NCBI RefSeq assembly: GCF_001619615.1
Contig: NZ_LQQP01000005.1
Coordinates: forward strand, 47,874-111,873
Source of the DNA: Microbacterium sp. T32
GTDB lineage: Bacteria; Actinomycetota; Actinomycetes; Actinomycetales; Microbacteriaceae
DNA length: 64,000 nucleotides
Direction of reading: 5' to 3'
Below the pieces are notes generated by a model, which made no database searches, was not told where the DNA came from, and saw only the letters and a list, made by a program, of their open reading frames with translations. Positions within the stretch are counted from its first letter, which is position 1; each line of letters opens with the position of its first letter. The position numbers and the translations under genes are program-made. Positions 42,312 to 50,595 of the stretch are shown here, in pieces.

Positions 42312-43490
42312 TCAGCCCTCGCTCTCGTCGCCGGCGAGCGGCACGGGGTTCCGGCGCTTCTTGCGCCGCGCCCACTCGGCGGGCTGGTCATCACCGTTCC
42401 AGACGGTGATGATGCCCCACGCGACGGCGGTGAGCGGCACGGCGAGGAGGGTCCCGAGGATGCCGCCGATCGCGGTTCCACCGGCCAGGACGACGAGCAC
42501 CACGAACGAGTGCAGCTTCATCGAGCGGCCCATGAGCACCGGCTGCAGGAAATTGCCCTCGAGCTGGTTCACGAGCACGACGATGCCGACGACGATCAGC
42601 GCGACGACCCACCCGTTCGTCACGAGGGCGACGAGGGCAGCGAGGATGCCGGCGGTCACGGCCCCGACGATCGGGATGAACGCGAGAAGGAAGACGAGGA
42701 CCGCCAGCGGTAGCGCGAGCGGCACCTGCAGGATGAGCAGACCGATGCCGATCCCGATCGCGTCGACCGCGGCGACGGAGGCCGTGCCGCGGACGTACGA
42801 GCCGAGCACGGTGACGGTCTTGTCGCCGATGCGGCGGGCGCGGTCGTAGTCCGAGCCGTGGAGGGGGCGGAGGACGAACTCCCACATGCGCGGGCCGTCC
42901 TTGAGGAAGAAGAACAGGATCACGACCATCAGCACGAAGCCGGTGGCGAAGGAGGCGATCGCGTTGACACCGGCCAGGGCGCTGTTACCGAAGTCGGAAC
43001 TCGTGACGAAGCCCTGAATGCCTTGGACCGCCTGGTCGACCTGCTCCTGCGAGATGGCGAACGGCAGCGTGTGGTACCACTCCTGGGCCTGTTTGAAGCC
43101 CTGCGTCGCCTGAGTACTGAGTTTGGGCCATTGGTCGATGACGGCGCTCACCACGAGCCACCCGAGGAGCCCGAGGACCACCACGACCGAGAGAAGCGTC
43201 AGCAGGGTGGCGATCACCGCGGGGACGCCCTTGCGGCGCAGCCACATCGTCACCGGCCCGAACGCCGACGCGAAGATCAGCGCGAGGATCAGCGGGATGA
43301 TGACGAGTGTCAGCTGCTGGATGCCCCAGATGAGCCCGGCGACGAGCAGCACGACGACGATGATCTGCACGGCACGCACGGCCAGACGCCCGAAGCCGTC
43401 GGCCCAGAGGCTGCGCGGTGGCGCCTGCACGGTCTGGGCGACGGTGGTCACGGCGTCGCGAGCGGCAGGATGGCGAGAGAACAGGCCCAT
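42312..43490 (-). CDS. AI-2E family transporter
   Basis: 392 aa. About eight hydrophobic segments with the family pattern: paired helices near residues 28-68 (IIVVVLLVAGLIWGIQQLTLVIIPLILALIFA), a large loop (about 110-165), then GFVLMVVILFFFLKDG and AFIPIVGAVTAGILAALVALVTNG and NQLEGNFLQPVLMGRSMKLH near the end. TqsA/YdiK-type exporters; several homologues are Na+/H+ antiporters, so AI-2 export is only a name. Leaderless: TACCTT (43497-43502, minus) lies six bases before the ATG. Confidence 0.9.
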   Translation of the reverse strand: MGLFSRHPAARDAVTTVAQTVQAPPRSLWADGFGRLAVRAVQIIVVVLLVAGLIWGIQQLTLVIIPLILALIFASAFGPVTMWLRRKGVPAVIATLLTLLSVVVVLGLLGWLVVSAVIDQWPKLSTQATQGFKQAQEWYHTLPFAISQEQVDQAVQGIQGFVTSSDFGNSALAGVNAIASFATGFVLMVVILFFFLKDGPRMWEFVLRPLHGSDYDRARRIGDKTVTVLGSYVRGTASVAAVDAIGIGIGLLILQVPLALPLAVLVFLLAFIPIVGAVTAGILAALVALVTNGWVVALIVVGIVVLVNQLEGNFLQPVLMGRSMKLHSFVVLVVLAGGTAIGGILGTLLAVPLTAVAWGIITVWNGDDQPAEWARRKKRRNPVPLAGDESEG

Positions 43491-43580
43491 GGTCAGAAGG
43501 TAGCGAACGCCACCGACATGGGTGGGCCGGTTGCGCACGACCCCGACGGTGGTTACTCGCCGGGGGCGTGGCATCCGGGA

Positions 43581-44822
43581 TCAGACGAAGGCGCTCATCC
43601 CGGTGATGTCGCGGCCGAGCAGCAGCGCCTGCACGCTCTCGGTCCCCTCGTACGTGTGGATCGCTTCGATGTCGGCCATGTGCTGCATGACGCCGTTCTC
43701 GAGCAGGATGCCGTTGCCGCCGAGGAGGTCGCGCGCGATCGCCGCGATCCGGCGGGCGGCGCGGGTGTTGTGGTACTTCGCGAGCGAGGCCTGGGTGGGA
43801 CGCAGCCCGCCGGAGGTCTCGAGGTCCGCGAGCCGACGGCAGAAGAGCTGCATGGCGGTGAGTTCGTCGAGCATCTGCGTGAGGCGTTCCTGCACCATCT
43901 GGAACTTCGCGAGGGGCTTACCGAACTGCATGCGCTCGGTGGCATATGTCCGCGCGGCCTCGTAGCAGGCGGTCGCGTGGCCCAGCGCCGACCACGCGAC
44001 GCCCGAACGCGTGGCGAAGAGCACGGTCGACGCGTCCTTGAAGGTGTGCGTGCCCGGGAGCACGGCATCCGCGGGAAGACGAACGTCGTCGAGCGCGATG
44101 TGGGCCTGATGGATGCCACGCAGCGACGCCTTGCCCGTGATGACGGTGCCCGTGTATCCCGGGGTGTCCTGCTCGACCAGGAAGCAGCGGACCTGATCGT
44201 GGTCGGCGTCGCCCTCGGCATCCACGCGGGCCCAGACGAAGGTGACGCCGCCGGACGCGCCGTTGCCGATCCACTTCTTCGTGCCCGACAGCGACCAGCC
44301 GTCGTCGGTGCGGGTCGCTGTCGTCTCGAGCGAGACGGAGTCGGAGCCGTGATCGGGCTCGGTGAGCGCGAAGGCGCCGAGCACCGTGCCCTGGGCGAGC
44401 GGCTTCAGCCAGCGCGCCTGCTGCTCGGGGGAGCCGAACAGCGCGAGCGTGCGAAGCGCCAGGCCGCCCTGCACGGCGAGGGCCGTCGCGAGGGACCCGT
44501 CGCCCCGCGAGACCTCCATGTTCACGAGGCCCGCCGCGAGCGGAGTGGATGCCGGGAGCTCGGGGTGCTCGATGCCGTCGGTGAACAGCTCGAGCTCGCC
44601 CATGCGCCGGAGCAGCTCGACCGGGTAGGTCGCGGCATCCCATTCGCCCTGCATGCGGGTGCCGACCTCGTCGACGAAGGTCTTGGCGCGGTCCCATGCG
44701 TCGCGGTCGGCGTCGGGGATGTCGGCGAACACGGCGTAGTAGTCGGTGTCGCGGCGGCCGAGGAGGTCGTACGAGGCGATGCGCTCGCCGGGGAGTGTGC
44801 GGGGCTGGGCGTCGGTGCTCAT
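43581..44822 (-). CDS. Acyl-CoA dehydrogenase family protein
   Basis: 413 aa from ATG 44822. FAD-binding signatures FALTEPDHGSDSVSLETTA and WSLSGTKKWIGNGASG, then ERMQFGKPLAKFQMVQ and the catalytic Glu region IEAIHTYEGTESVQALLLGRDITG. The TYEGT motif places the base where glutaryl-CoA and isovaleryl-type enzymes have it; the overall pattern resembles glutaryl-CoA dehydrogenase/long-chain types. It catalyses alpha,beta-desaturation of an acyl-CoA. Monocistronic; an inverted repeat just upstream (44825-44853) is a likely operator. Confidence 0.9.
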   Translation of the reverse strand: MSTDAQPRTLPGERIASYDLLGRRDTDYYAVFADIPDADRDAWDRAKTFVDEVGTRMQGEWDAATYPVELLRRMGELELFTDGIEHPELPASTPLAAGLVNMEVSRGDGSLATALAVQGGLALRTLALFGSPEQQARWLKPLAQGTVLGAFALTEPDHGSDSVSLETTATRTDDGWSLSGTKKWIGNGASGGVTFVWARVDAEGDADHDQVRCFLVEQDTPGYTGTVITGKASLRGIHQAHIALDDVRLPADAVLPGTHTFKDASTVLFATRSGVAWSALGHATACYEAARTYATERMQFGKPLAKFQMVQERLTQMLDELTAMQLFCRRLADLETSGGLRPTQASLAKYHNTRAARRIAAIARDLLGGNGILLENGVMQHMADIEAIHTYEGTESVQALLLGRDITGMSAFV

Positions 44823-44824
44823 GT

Positions 44825-44853
44825 ACTCAGTATCGCGCATGGTGGTACTGAGT
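44825..44853. promoter_or_regulatory. Inverted repeat upstream of the acyl-CoA dehydrogenase
   Basis: ACTCAGTA-N13-TACTGAGT, perfect 8-bp arms, 3 bp before the ATG at 44822. Spacing and position fit a TetR-family operator such as those controlling acyl-CoA metabolism. Confidence 0.5.
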
Positions 44854-44905
44854 GTCACGCTTCGGGTGCGAGTGGGGAAGCTGCATTCAGGGAAACGCTT
44901 GCATT

Positions 44906-44928
44906 CTCATACGTCATTCATATGATGT
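44906..44928 (+). promoter_or_regulatory. Operator A of the sugar regulon
   Basis: TCATA-N9-TATGA, with the TATGAT forming a good -10 16 bp after TTGCAT (44899-44904). Shared with operator B at 51680 (same arms, same spacing, CTCATAnGTCA in common). CATATGATGT here is also present, inverted, in operator C at 57421. The next 92 bp to the GTG at 45021 are an untranslated leader without obvious structure. Confidence 0.65.
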
Positions 44929-45020
44929 TTAGCGTGCAGCCGCACACCCCGTTCACAAGGCCGTGATCGAAACCGCGAGTCGCGCGTCCGGGACATCCCC
45001 CTCCTCGACAGGACCCCCCC

Positions 45021-48000
45021 GTGAAGACAAGCCCCCTCCGTGGCGGCGCACTGGCGGTGATCGGAGCCCTCGCGGCATCCCTCGCCCTCGCCAGTCCCGC
45101 CGTCGCCGCCCAAGCCCGGACCCTCCACGTCTCGCCGGACGGCTCGGGTTCCGTCTGCTCCCCAGGCAAGCCCTGCGACCTGCCGACGGCGAAGGACCGC
45201 GTCCGCGATCTCGTCGCCGACGGTCGCGCCGATGTCGTCGTCGAGCTCGCCGACGGGGAGTATCGGATCGACGAGCCGCTGCAGTTCCGCCCCGAAGACG
45301 CGGGCGGTGACGGCGGTTCCGTGCGCTGGACCGCCGCCAGCGGCGCCCACCCCGTGATCTCGGGCGCCGACCGGGTATCGGGATGGCGCGTGCACGACGG
45401 GGACGCCGGCATCTGGGTGGCCGACACCCCGCAGGGCGTCGACACCCGTCAGCTCTACGTCAACGGTGTCTACGCCCAGCGCGCGCAGCGCCAGGTCGCC
45501 GGCGCCGATCTCGCGCTCGACGAGTCCGGGATCACGCTGAAGAACCCCGACCTCGCGTTCCTCAACGACGTCCCGCAGCCCGATCGCATCGAGTTCGAGG
45601 CGAAGGGCGACTTCACCTACCGGTACTCGCCGGTGGCGAGCATCGCGAACTCGAAGCTGACGATGGTCCAGCCGGCGTGGGAGAACAACACCTGGGGATG
45701 GGACACCCCGCAGTTCGCCCTCCTGGGCGGTTCCACCTATTGGCTCTCGAACTCCCTAGCGTTCATCGACCAGATGAACGAGTGGTACATCGATCCCGAT
45801 GGCGGGAAGCTCTACTACAAGCCCGGTGACGGCGTGGACCCCAACGACCTCGACGTCGAACTCCCGCGGGTCGAGGTGCTGCTCAGCGTCGGTGGCACGT
45901 ACGACCAACCCCTGAAGAACCTCGCGTTCCAGGGCATCACGTTCACGGGCACATCGTGGCTCGGGCCGAGCACCGACGGGTACGCGACGCAGCAGAACGG
46001 CTCCTACATCAAGGGCCACTACGACTACCGACCGGCCGACGCGTTCACCAGCTGCTCGCGTGGATGCGAACAGTTCGAACGCGCGCGGACCGGCTGGTGT
46101 CAGCAACCGGCCGCGGTGCAGGTGTCCGCGGCATCCGGTGTTCGATTCGAGGACAACCTGTTCGTCGGGCTCGGGTCGTCGGCGCTCGGGATCGGCAACG
46201 ACACCAACGCCGCGCTGAGCGGCGTGGGCCTCGGTGCACAGAACATCCAGGTCATCGGCAACCGCTTCACCGAGGTGGGCGGTCACGGCGTGTTCGTGGG
46301 CGGCAACCGTCCCGAGGCGCACCACCCTGACGACGCGCGGATGATCAACCGCGACATCACGGTCGAGCAGAACACCGTGACGCGCGCGGCCGTGGAGTAC
46401 AAGGACAACTCCGGCATCCTCAGCACGTACGTGACCAACGCGCGCATCCAGAACAACGAGGTCGCCAACGTCGCGTACGACGGCATCGACACCGGATACG
46501 GCTGGGGTATGAACGACGCCGGTGGCTCGGGGGAGTACACCAAGCGCGGGTACTACAACTGGAACACCCGCTACGAGACGCCCACGACGCTCAAGGACAA
46601 CCTCGTCGCCGGCAACCTCGTGCACAACACGAAGTCGCAGTTCGCCGACGGCGGGTCGATCTACAACCTGTCGGCCAGCCCCGGGTCGGTGACGGAGCGG
46701 AACTACCTCTACAACGTCTCCGGCGTCGGACTGTACCTCGACGAGGGCACGCGCTCGACGATCTACCGGCAGAACGTGCTCCAGGGCACGAATCCGTGGG
46801 TGTTCACCAACGCCTACAACGCCACGAACACGAGCGACAACCTCATCACGCAGAACTGGTACAACTCCGGCGGCACCCAGACGCCGAACCTCGAGGCGAA
46901 CCGCAACAGGCTCGTCGACAACGTGCAGGTGTCGGGACTGAACTGGCCGGATGCCGCGCGCCAGGTCATCTGCCAGGCCGGGGTCGCTCCCGAGAGGCGG
47001 ACCGCACTGAACGCCACGCTGTTCACCGAGGACGCCGCGTGCGGTGACACGGGCGAGCAGGTCGGTGCACCGTTCACGACCACGGCGGCGTCGGCGAACA
47101 GTTCGCACTTCGCTCAGTCGGACGGCCACTTCGCCATCCGTGCGCAGGGCGCGGACGTGTGGGGCGGCGGGGGTCAGCGCGACGACGCGTACGGCTCCAT
47201 CTTCCAGAAGGACGCCGTGAACGCGGTGTCCAGCGTGTCCGCGCGCGTCGACACCGTCGGCGACGCGAACGCCTGGGCGAAGTCGGGCGTGATGATCCGC
47301 AACGACATCGATCAGCCGGGGGCGTCCGCCGGGTACGCGCTCGTGGCCGTCACTCCGCGCAACGGCGTCGTCTTCCACTGGGATGCCAACGGCGACGGCT
47401 ACGTCGAGAGCTCGGCCGCGGTGAACGTGAACACGTTCCGCCCGGTGTGGGTGAAGCTCGACCGCAGCGGTGATCAGGTGAGCGCCTGGTACTCGTTCGA
47501 TGGGACCAACTACGCGCAGATCGGCTCGACGGTCACCCTGACGGGAGCAGCCGCGGTGCAGGATGCCGGGATCTTCTCGTCGTCGCACGATGCGGGCCGC
47601 TCGGCTCTCAACGTGTTCAGCGACCTGCGCATCGCCCGCGACGACGTGAAGCCGACGGCGACGCTCGTCGCGCCGACCGCCGCGGGTCCGTCGCGCACGC
47701 TCGACCTCCGGGTCGACGCGACCGATGACCGCGGTCTGTCGCAGATCGTGGCCAACGTCTACCAGGGCGGCACGCTCGTGCGCAGCACGCAGACGACGGT
47801 TGCGGACGAAGCGCGCGAGGCGACGCACACGGCGTCGGTGTCGCTGCCGGACGGGCAGTACCAGCTGAAGTACAACGCGCACGACCGTGCGGGCAACGTC
47901 TCGGCGACCGGAACGTTCGCGTTCACGATCGACGCGACCGCGCCGACGGTGACCGTGAAGGACGGCACGAACTTCACCGTCGCCACCGGGGAGTCGTACG

Positions 48001-48203
48001 ACCGGGTGAGCTTCAAGCTGTACGACGCCGGCCGCGTCGACCGGGTCGAACTCAACGGGGTCGTGAAGGATCTGGCGAACGCGCCCTGGTCCGACGTGAA
48101 CTTCGTTGCGCCCGGCGTCTTCGGCGCGGTCCGCGGAGAGAACACGCTCGTCGTGTTCGACGTCGCCGGCAACAGCCAGTCGACGGTGTTCACGCTGAAC
48201 TGA
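45021..48203 (+). CDS. Secreted right-handed parallel beta-helix protein, probable polysaccharide-degrading enzyme
   Basis: 1060 aa from GTG 45021. Signal peptide about 1-33 (ASPAVAAQA). N-terminal pectate-lyase-like/GH141-like start (LHVSPDGSGSVCSPGKPCDLPTAKDRVRDL, VVELADGEYRI), then beta-helix coils with NQVI/NNEV-type turns to about residue 660. A DUF1349-like concanavalin sandwich (about 690-875: GHFAIRAQGADVWGGG, WAKSGVMIRNDI) and two Ig-like domains follow. No anchor, so it is probably released. Position in a fucose-type locus suggests it liberates the sugar; glycosidase versus lyase is not decided by sequence. Confidence 0.8.
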   Translation: MKTSPLRGGALAVIGALAASLALASPAVAAQARTLHVSPDGSGSVCSPGKPCDLPTAKDRVRDLVADGRADVVVELADGEYRIDEPLQFRPEDAGGDGGSVRWTAASGAHPVISGADRVSGWRVHDGDAGIWVADTPQGVDTRQLYVNGVYAQRAQRQVAGADLALDESGITLKNPDLAFLNDVPQPDRIEFEAKGDFTYRYSPVASIANSKLTMVQPAWENNTWGWDTPQFALLGGSTYWLSNSLAFIDQMNEWYIDPDGGKLYYKPGDGVDPNDLDVELPRVEVLLSVGGTYDQPLKNLAFQGITFTGTSWLGPSTDGYATQQNGSYIKGHYDYRPADAFTSCSRGCEQFERARTGWCQQPAAVQVSAASGVRFEDNLFVGLGSSALGIGNDTNAALSGVGLGAQNIQVIGNRFTEVGGHGVFVGGNRPEAHHPDDARMINRDITVEQNTVTRAAVEYKDNSGILSTYVTNARIQNNEVANVAYDGIDTGYGWGMNDAGGSGEYTKRGYYNWNTRYETPTTLKDNLVAGNLVHNTKSQFADGGSIYNLSASPGSVTERNYLYNVSGVGLYLDEGTRSTIYRQNVLQGTNPWVFTNAYNATNTSDNLITQNWYNSGGTQTPNLEANRNRLVDNVQVSGLNWPDAARQVICQAGVAPERRTALNATLFTEDAACGDTGEQVGAPFTTTAASANSSHFAQSDGHFAIRAQGADVWGGGGQRDDAYGSIFQKDAVNAVSSVSARVDTVGDANAWAKSGVMIRNDIDQPGASAGYALVAVTPRNGVVFHWDANGDGYVESSAAVNVNTFRPVWVKLDRSGDQVSAWYSFDGTNYAQIGSTVTLTGAAAVQDAGIFSSSHDAGRSALNVFSDLRIARDDVKPTATLVAPTAAGPSRTLDLRVDATDDRGLSQIVANVYQGGTLVRSTQTTVADEAREATHTASVSLPDGQYQLKYNAHDRAGNVSATGTFAFTIDATAPTVTVKDGTNFTVATGESYDRVSFKLYDAGRVDRVELNGVVKDLANAPWSDVNFVAPGVFGAVRGENTLVVFDVAGNSQSTVFTLN

Positions 48204-48208
48204 CGAAG

Positions 48209-48248
48209 GGGCGTGCCCCCTCGTTCCGCGGAGCGAGGGGGCACGCCC
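48209..48248. terminator. Strong bidirectional terminator hairpin
   Basis: Perfect 15-bp arms GGGCGTGCCCCCTCG / CGAGGGGGCACGCCC with a 10-nt loop, in the gap between the convergent beta-helix and kinase genes. Confidence 0.8.
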
Positions 48249-48263
48249 GTGTCCGGCGGCGCG

Positions 48264-49214
48264 TCAGCGCACGACGGGGTCGCCGTCTCCCGCCGCGAGG
48301 AGCTCGAGCTGGCGGCGGTGCGGGAGGCTCTCCCAGTCCCCGCGGCCGAGGCAGGCGAATGCGCCCGCGGCCACCGCCGTGTCGATGCGGCTCTCGAGAG
48401 GCGCTCCGCGCAGGCTCTCCGCGAGGTATCCCGCCACGAAGGCGTCGCCCGCGCCGACTGTGTCGACGGGGTGGATGGGCCACGCCGGTCGGTGCAGCAG
48501 CCGTCCCTCCGCGAGGACCGTCGCCCCGTCGGCGCCGCGCTTGAGTGCGACCGTCGACGGGCCCAGCGCCGCAATGGCATCCATCAGCTCGTCGTCGGGC
48601 CTCTCGCCGACGAGGAGCGCCGCCTCCTCGCGGCCGGCGAACACCATGTCGGACTGCGCGGCGAGCCGCCGGTACACCGCGGAGGCATCTCGCCCGCGCC
48701 AGAGCGAAGGCCGGTGGTTGACGTCGAACGACACCGTCGCGCCGGCGGCGCGTGCGGCTGACATCGCCGCGTCGACCGCGGTGGACGCGGATGCCGAGAG
48801 CGCGGGGGTGATCCCGGTCACGTGCAGGACCGTGGCGGGGGTGAGCGGCGCGAGGTCGAGGTCGTCGGGGTGCAGCCGGCTGCCGGCACTGCCCGCACGC
48901 CAGTACTGCACGCCCACCCGCCCCGGAGCGATCTCGGTCTTCATCATCGAGCCGGTGGATGCCTCGGCGTCGACGGTGACGCGGAGCTCGACGCCCTCGG
49001 CGCGCAGTTCCCTGCAGATCCGTCGCCCCGCGACGTCATCACCCAGGCGTCCCATCCACACCGCGCGGCCGCCCAGCCGCGCGACCCCTACGGCCACATT
49101 GCTCTCGGCGCCGCCGAACGACAGGCGGTAGTCGGTGGCATTCTCGCCCTCGGCGGGGTCGGTCGGGCGGAACAGTGCCATGGTCTCGCCGAACGTGACG
49201 ACCGCGGCGCTCAC
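48264..49214 (-). CDS. kdgK: PfkB family sugar kinase, probable 2-keto-3-deoxygluconate kinase
   Basis: 316 aa from GTG 49214, GTGA overlap with the aldolase stop. Ribokinase fold: LSFGGAESNVAVGVARLG near residue 32 and the ATP/anion-hole motif DTVGAGDAFVAGYL near 255. With the KDPG aldolase directly upstream it should phosphorylate 2-keto-3-deoxy-gluconate. Other 2-keto-3-deoxy acids are possible. Last gene of a four-gene operon with 4-bp overlaps throughout. Confidence 0.85.
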   Translation of the reverse strand: MSAAVVTFGETMALFRPTDPAEGENATDYRLSFGGAESNVAVGVARLGGRAVWMGRLGDDVAGRRICRELRAEGVELRVTVDAEASTGSMMKTEIAPGRVGVQYWRAGSAGSRLHPDDLDLAPLTPATVLHVTGITPALSASASTAVDAAMSAARAAGATVSFDVNHRPSLWRGRDASAVYRRLAAQSDMVFAGREEAALLVGERPDDELMDAIAALGPSTVALKRGADGATVLAEGRLLHRPAWPIHPVDTVGAGDAFVAGYLAESLRGAPLESRIDTAVAAGAFACLGRGDWESLPHRRQLELLAAGDGDPVVR

Positions 49215-49837
49215 GACGCCGCCCGCAGCTGCATCGCCGCCCGGCTCCGCTCGGCGACGCGCGACAGGTCTCCCGTCGCGATCTCGGCGCGCGGAGCGAG
49301 CCAACTGCCGCTCACGGCCGGCACCGCGGGGTGCGCGAGGTAGTCGGCGGCGTTGTGCGGTCCGACGCCGCCGCTCGGCACGAAGCCGGTGTCGGCGAAC
49401 ACCGCGGCCAGCGCATTGATCGCGGCCGGCCCTCCGAGGAGGTCGGCCGGGAAGAGTTTCACCGCCGAGAGGCCCGCGCGTCGGGCGCGCTGCACCTCGG
49501 TCGCCGACGCCACACCGGGCAGGACGTGAAGCCCCCGCGTCCGGGCGTGGTCGACGACGTCGTCGTCGAATCCGGGGCTGACGACGAACGCCGCGCCGGC
49601 GTCGGCGACGCGGTCGACCTGCGCGGCCTCGAGCACCGTGCCGGCCCCCACGACGAATCCCGGCGGAGCCGCCGCGGTCATCGCGGCGAGCACGTCCAGC
49701 GCACGCGGCGTCCGCAGCGTGATCTCGGCGCAGTCCACGCCACCGTCGTGCAGGGCGTGCGCGAGGTCGACCGCGAGCTCGGGGCGGTCGCACACGATCA
49801 CCGGGACGATGGGGAACGCGCGCAGCCAGTCGTTCAT
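49211..49837 (-). CDS. eda: 2-keto-3-deoxy-6-phosphogluconate aldolase
   Basis: 208 aa. KDPG/KHG aldolase TIM barrel: catalytic Glu in CAEITLRTPRAL, VGAGTVLEAAQVDRV, FVVSPGFDDDVV and the Schiff-base lysine in LSAVKLFPADLLGG. It splits KDPG to pyruvate and glyceraldehyde-3-phosphate. ATGA overlap with the KduD-like gene and GTGA overlap with the kinase gene. Confidence 0.92.
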   Translation of the reverse strand: MNDWLRAFPIVPVIVCDRPELAVDLAHALHDGGVDCAEITLRTPRALDVLAAMTAAAPPGFVVGAGTVLEAAQVDRVADAGAAFVVSPGFDDDVVDHARTRGLHVLPGVASATEVQRARRAGLSAVKLFPADLLGGPAAINALAAVFADTGFVPSGGVGPHNAADYLAHPAVPAVSGSWLAPRAEIATGDLSRVAERSRAAMQLRAAS

Positions 49838-50595
49838 CGGCCGAGCCACCCGCCGTCGACGGGGAGCACAATGCCGTTCACGTAGTCCGAGGCGGCGGAT
49901 GCCAGGAACACCGTCGCCCCGGCGAGATCCGAGCCCTCGCCCCAGCGTCCCGCCGGGATCCGCTCCAGGATGCTGCGCGAACGGTCGGCATCCGCGCGCA
50001 GCGGGGCGGTGTTGTCGGTCGCGATGTAGCCGGGGGCGATCGCGTTGACGTTGACGCCCCGCGCGGCCCACTCGTTGGACAGGGCCTTGGTGAGTCCCGC
50101 GATGCCCGACCTCGCCGCGGCGTAGCCGGGGACGTTGATGCCGCCCTGGAAGCTCAGCAGGGAGGCCGTGAACACGATCTTGCCGGACCCTCGCTCGAGC
50201 ATTCCCGCCGCGACGGCCTGAGTGAGGAGGAACGGGCTTGTGAGGTCGACCTCGATCACTCGCTCCCACAGGGCGGTCGGATGTTCGACCGCCGGGGCGC
50301 GCTCGATCGTGCCCGCATTGTTGACGAGGATGTCGATCCGCCGACCGCGCAGGTGGTCGATGAGCGCGAGCACCGCGGCCCGGTCGGAGAAGTCGCATGC
50401 GAACGACGTGAACGCCCGTCCGCTGTCGCCTACCGCGGTCGCGATGTCGCTGTCCTCTCCGGCCTCCTTCGTGCTGACGGCGATGACGTCGGCGCCCGCC
50501 GCGGCGAGAGCGGATGCCATGGCCAGGCCGATGCCGCGGCTCGCGCCGGTGACGAGGGCGGTACGACCGGACAGGTCGAACAGGCTGACGCTCAC
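49834..50595 (-). CDS. KduD-like SDR (2-keto-3-deoxygluconate dehydrogenase family)
   Basis: 253 aa from GTG 50595, the exact length of KduD. TGASRGIG, NNAG, catalytic Ser in TASLLSFQGG, Y-x-x-x-K near AAARSGIAGLTKAL (Tyr in PGYAAARSG; the Lys position reads Arg-Ser-Gly, see findings), and NAIAPGYIATDNTAPLRAD, a typical KduD stretch. KduD interconverts 2,5-diketo-3-deoxygluconate and KDG. GTGA overlap with the dehydrogenase upstream and ATGA with the aldolase. Confidence 0.82.
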   Translation of the reverse strand: MSVSLFDLSGRTALVTGASRGIGLAMASALAAAGADVIAVSTKEAGEDSDIATAVGDSGRAFTSFACDFSDRAAVLALIDHLRGRRIDILVNNAGTIERAPAVEHPTALWERVIEVDLTSPFLLTQAVAAGMLERGSGKIVFTASLLSFQGGINVPGYAAARSGIAGLTKALSNEWAARGVNVNAIAPGYIATDNTAPLRADADRSRSILERIPAGRWGEGSDLAGATVFLASAASDYVNGIVLPVDGGWLGR

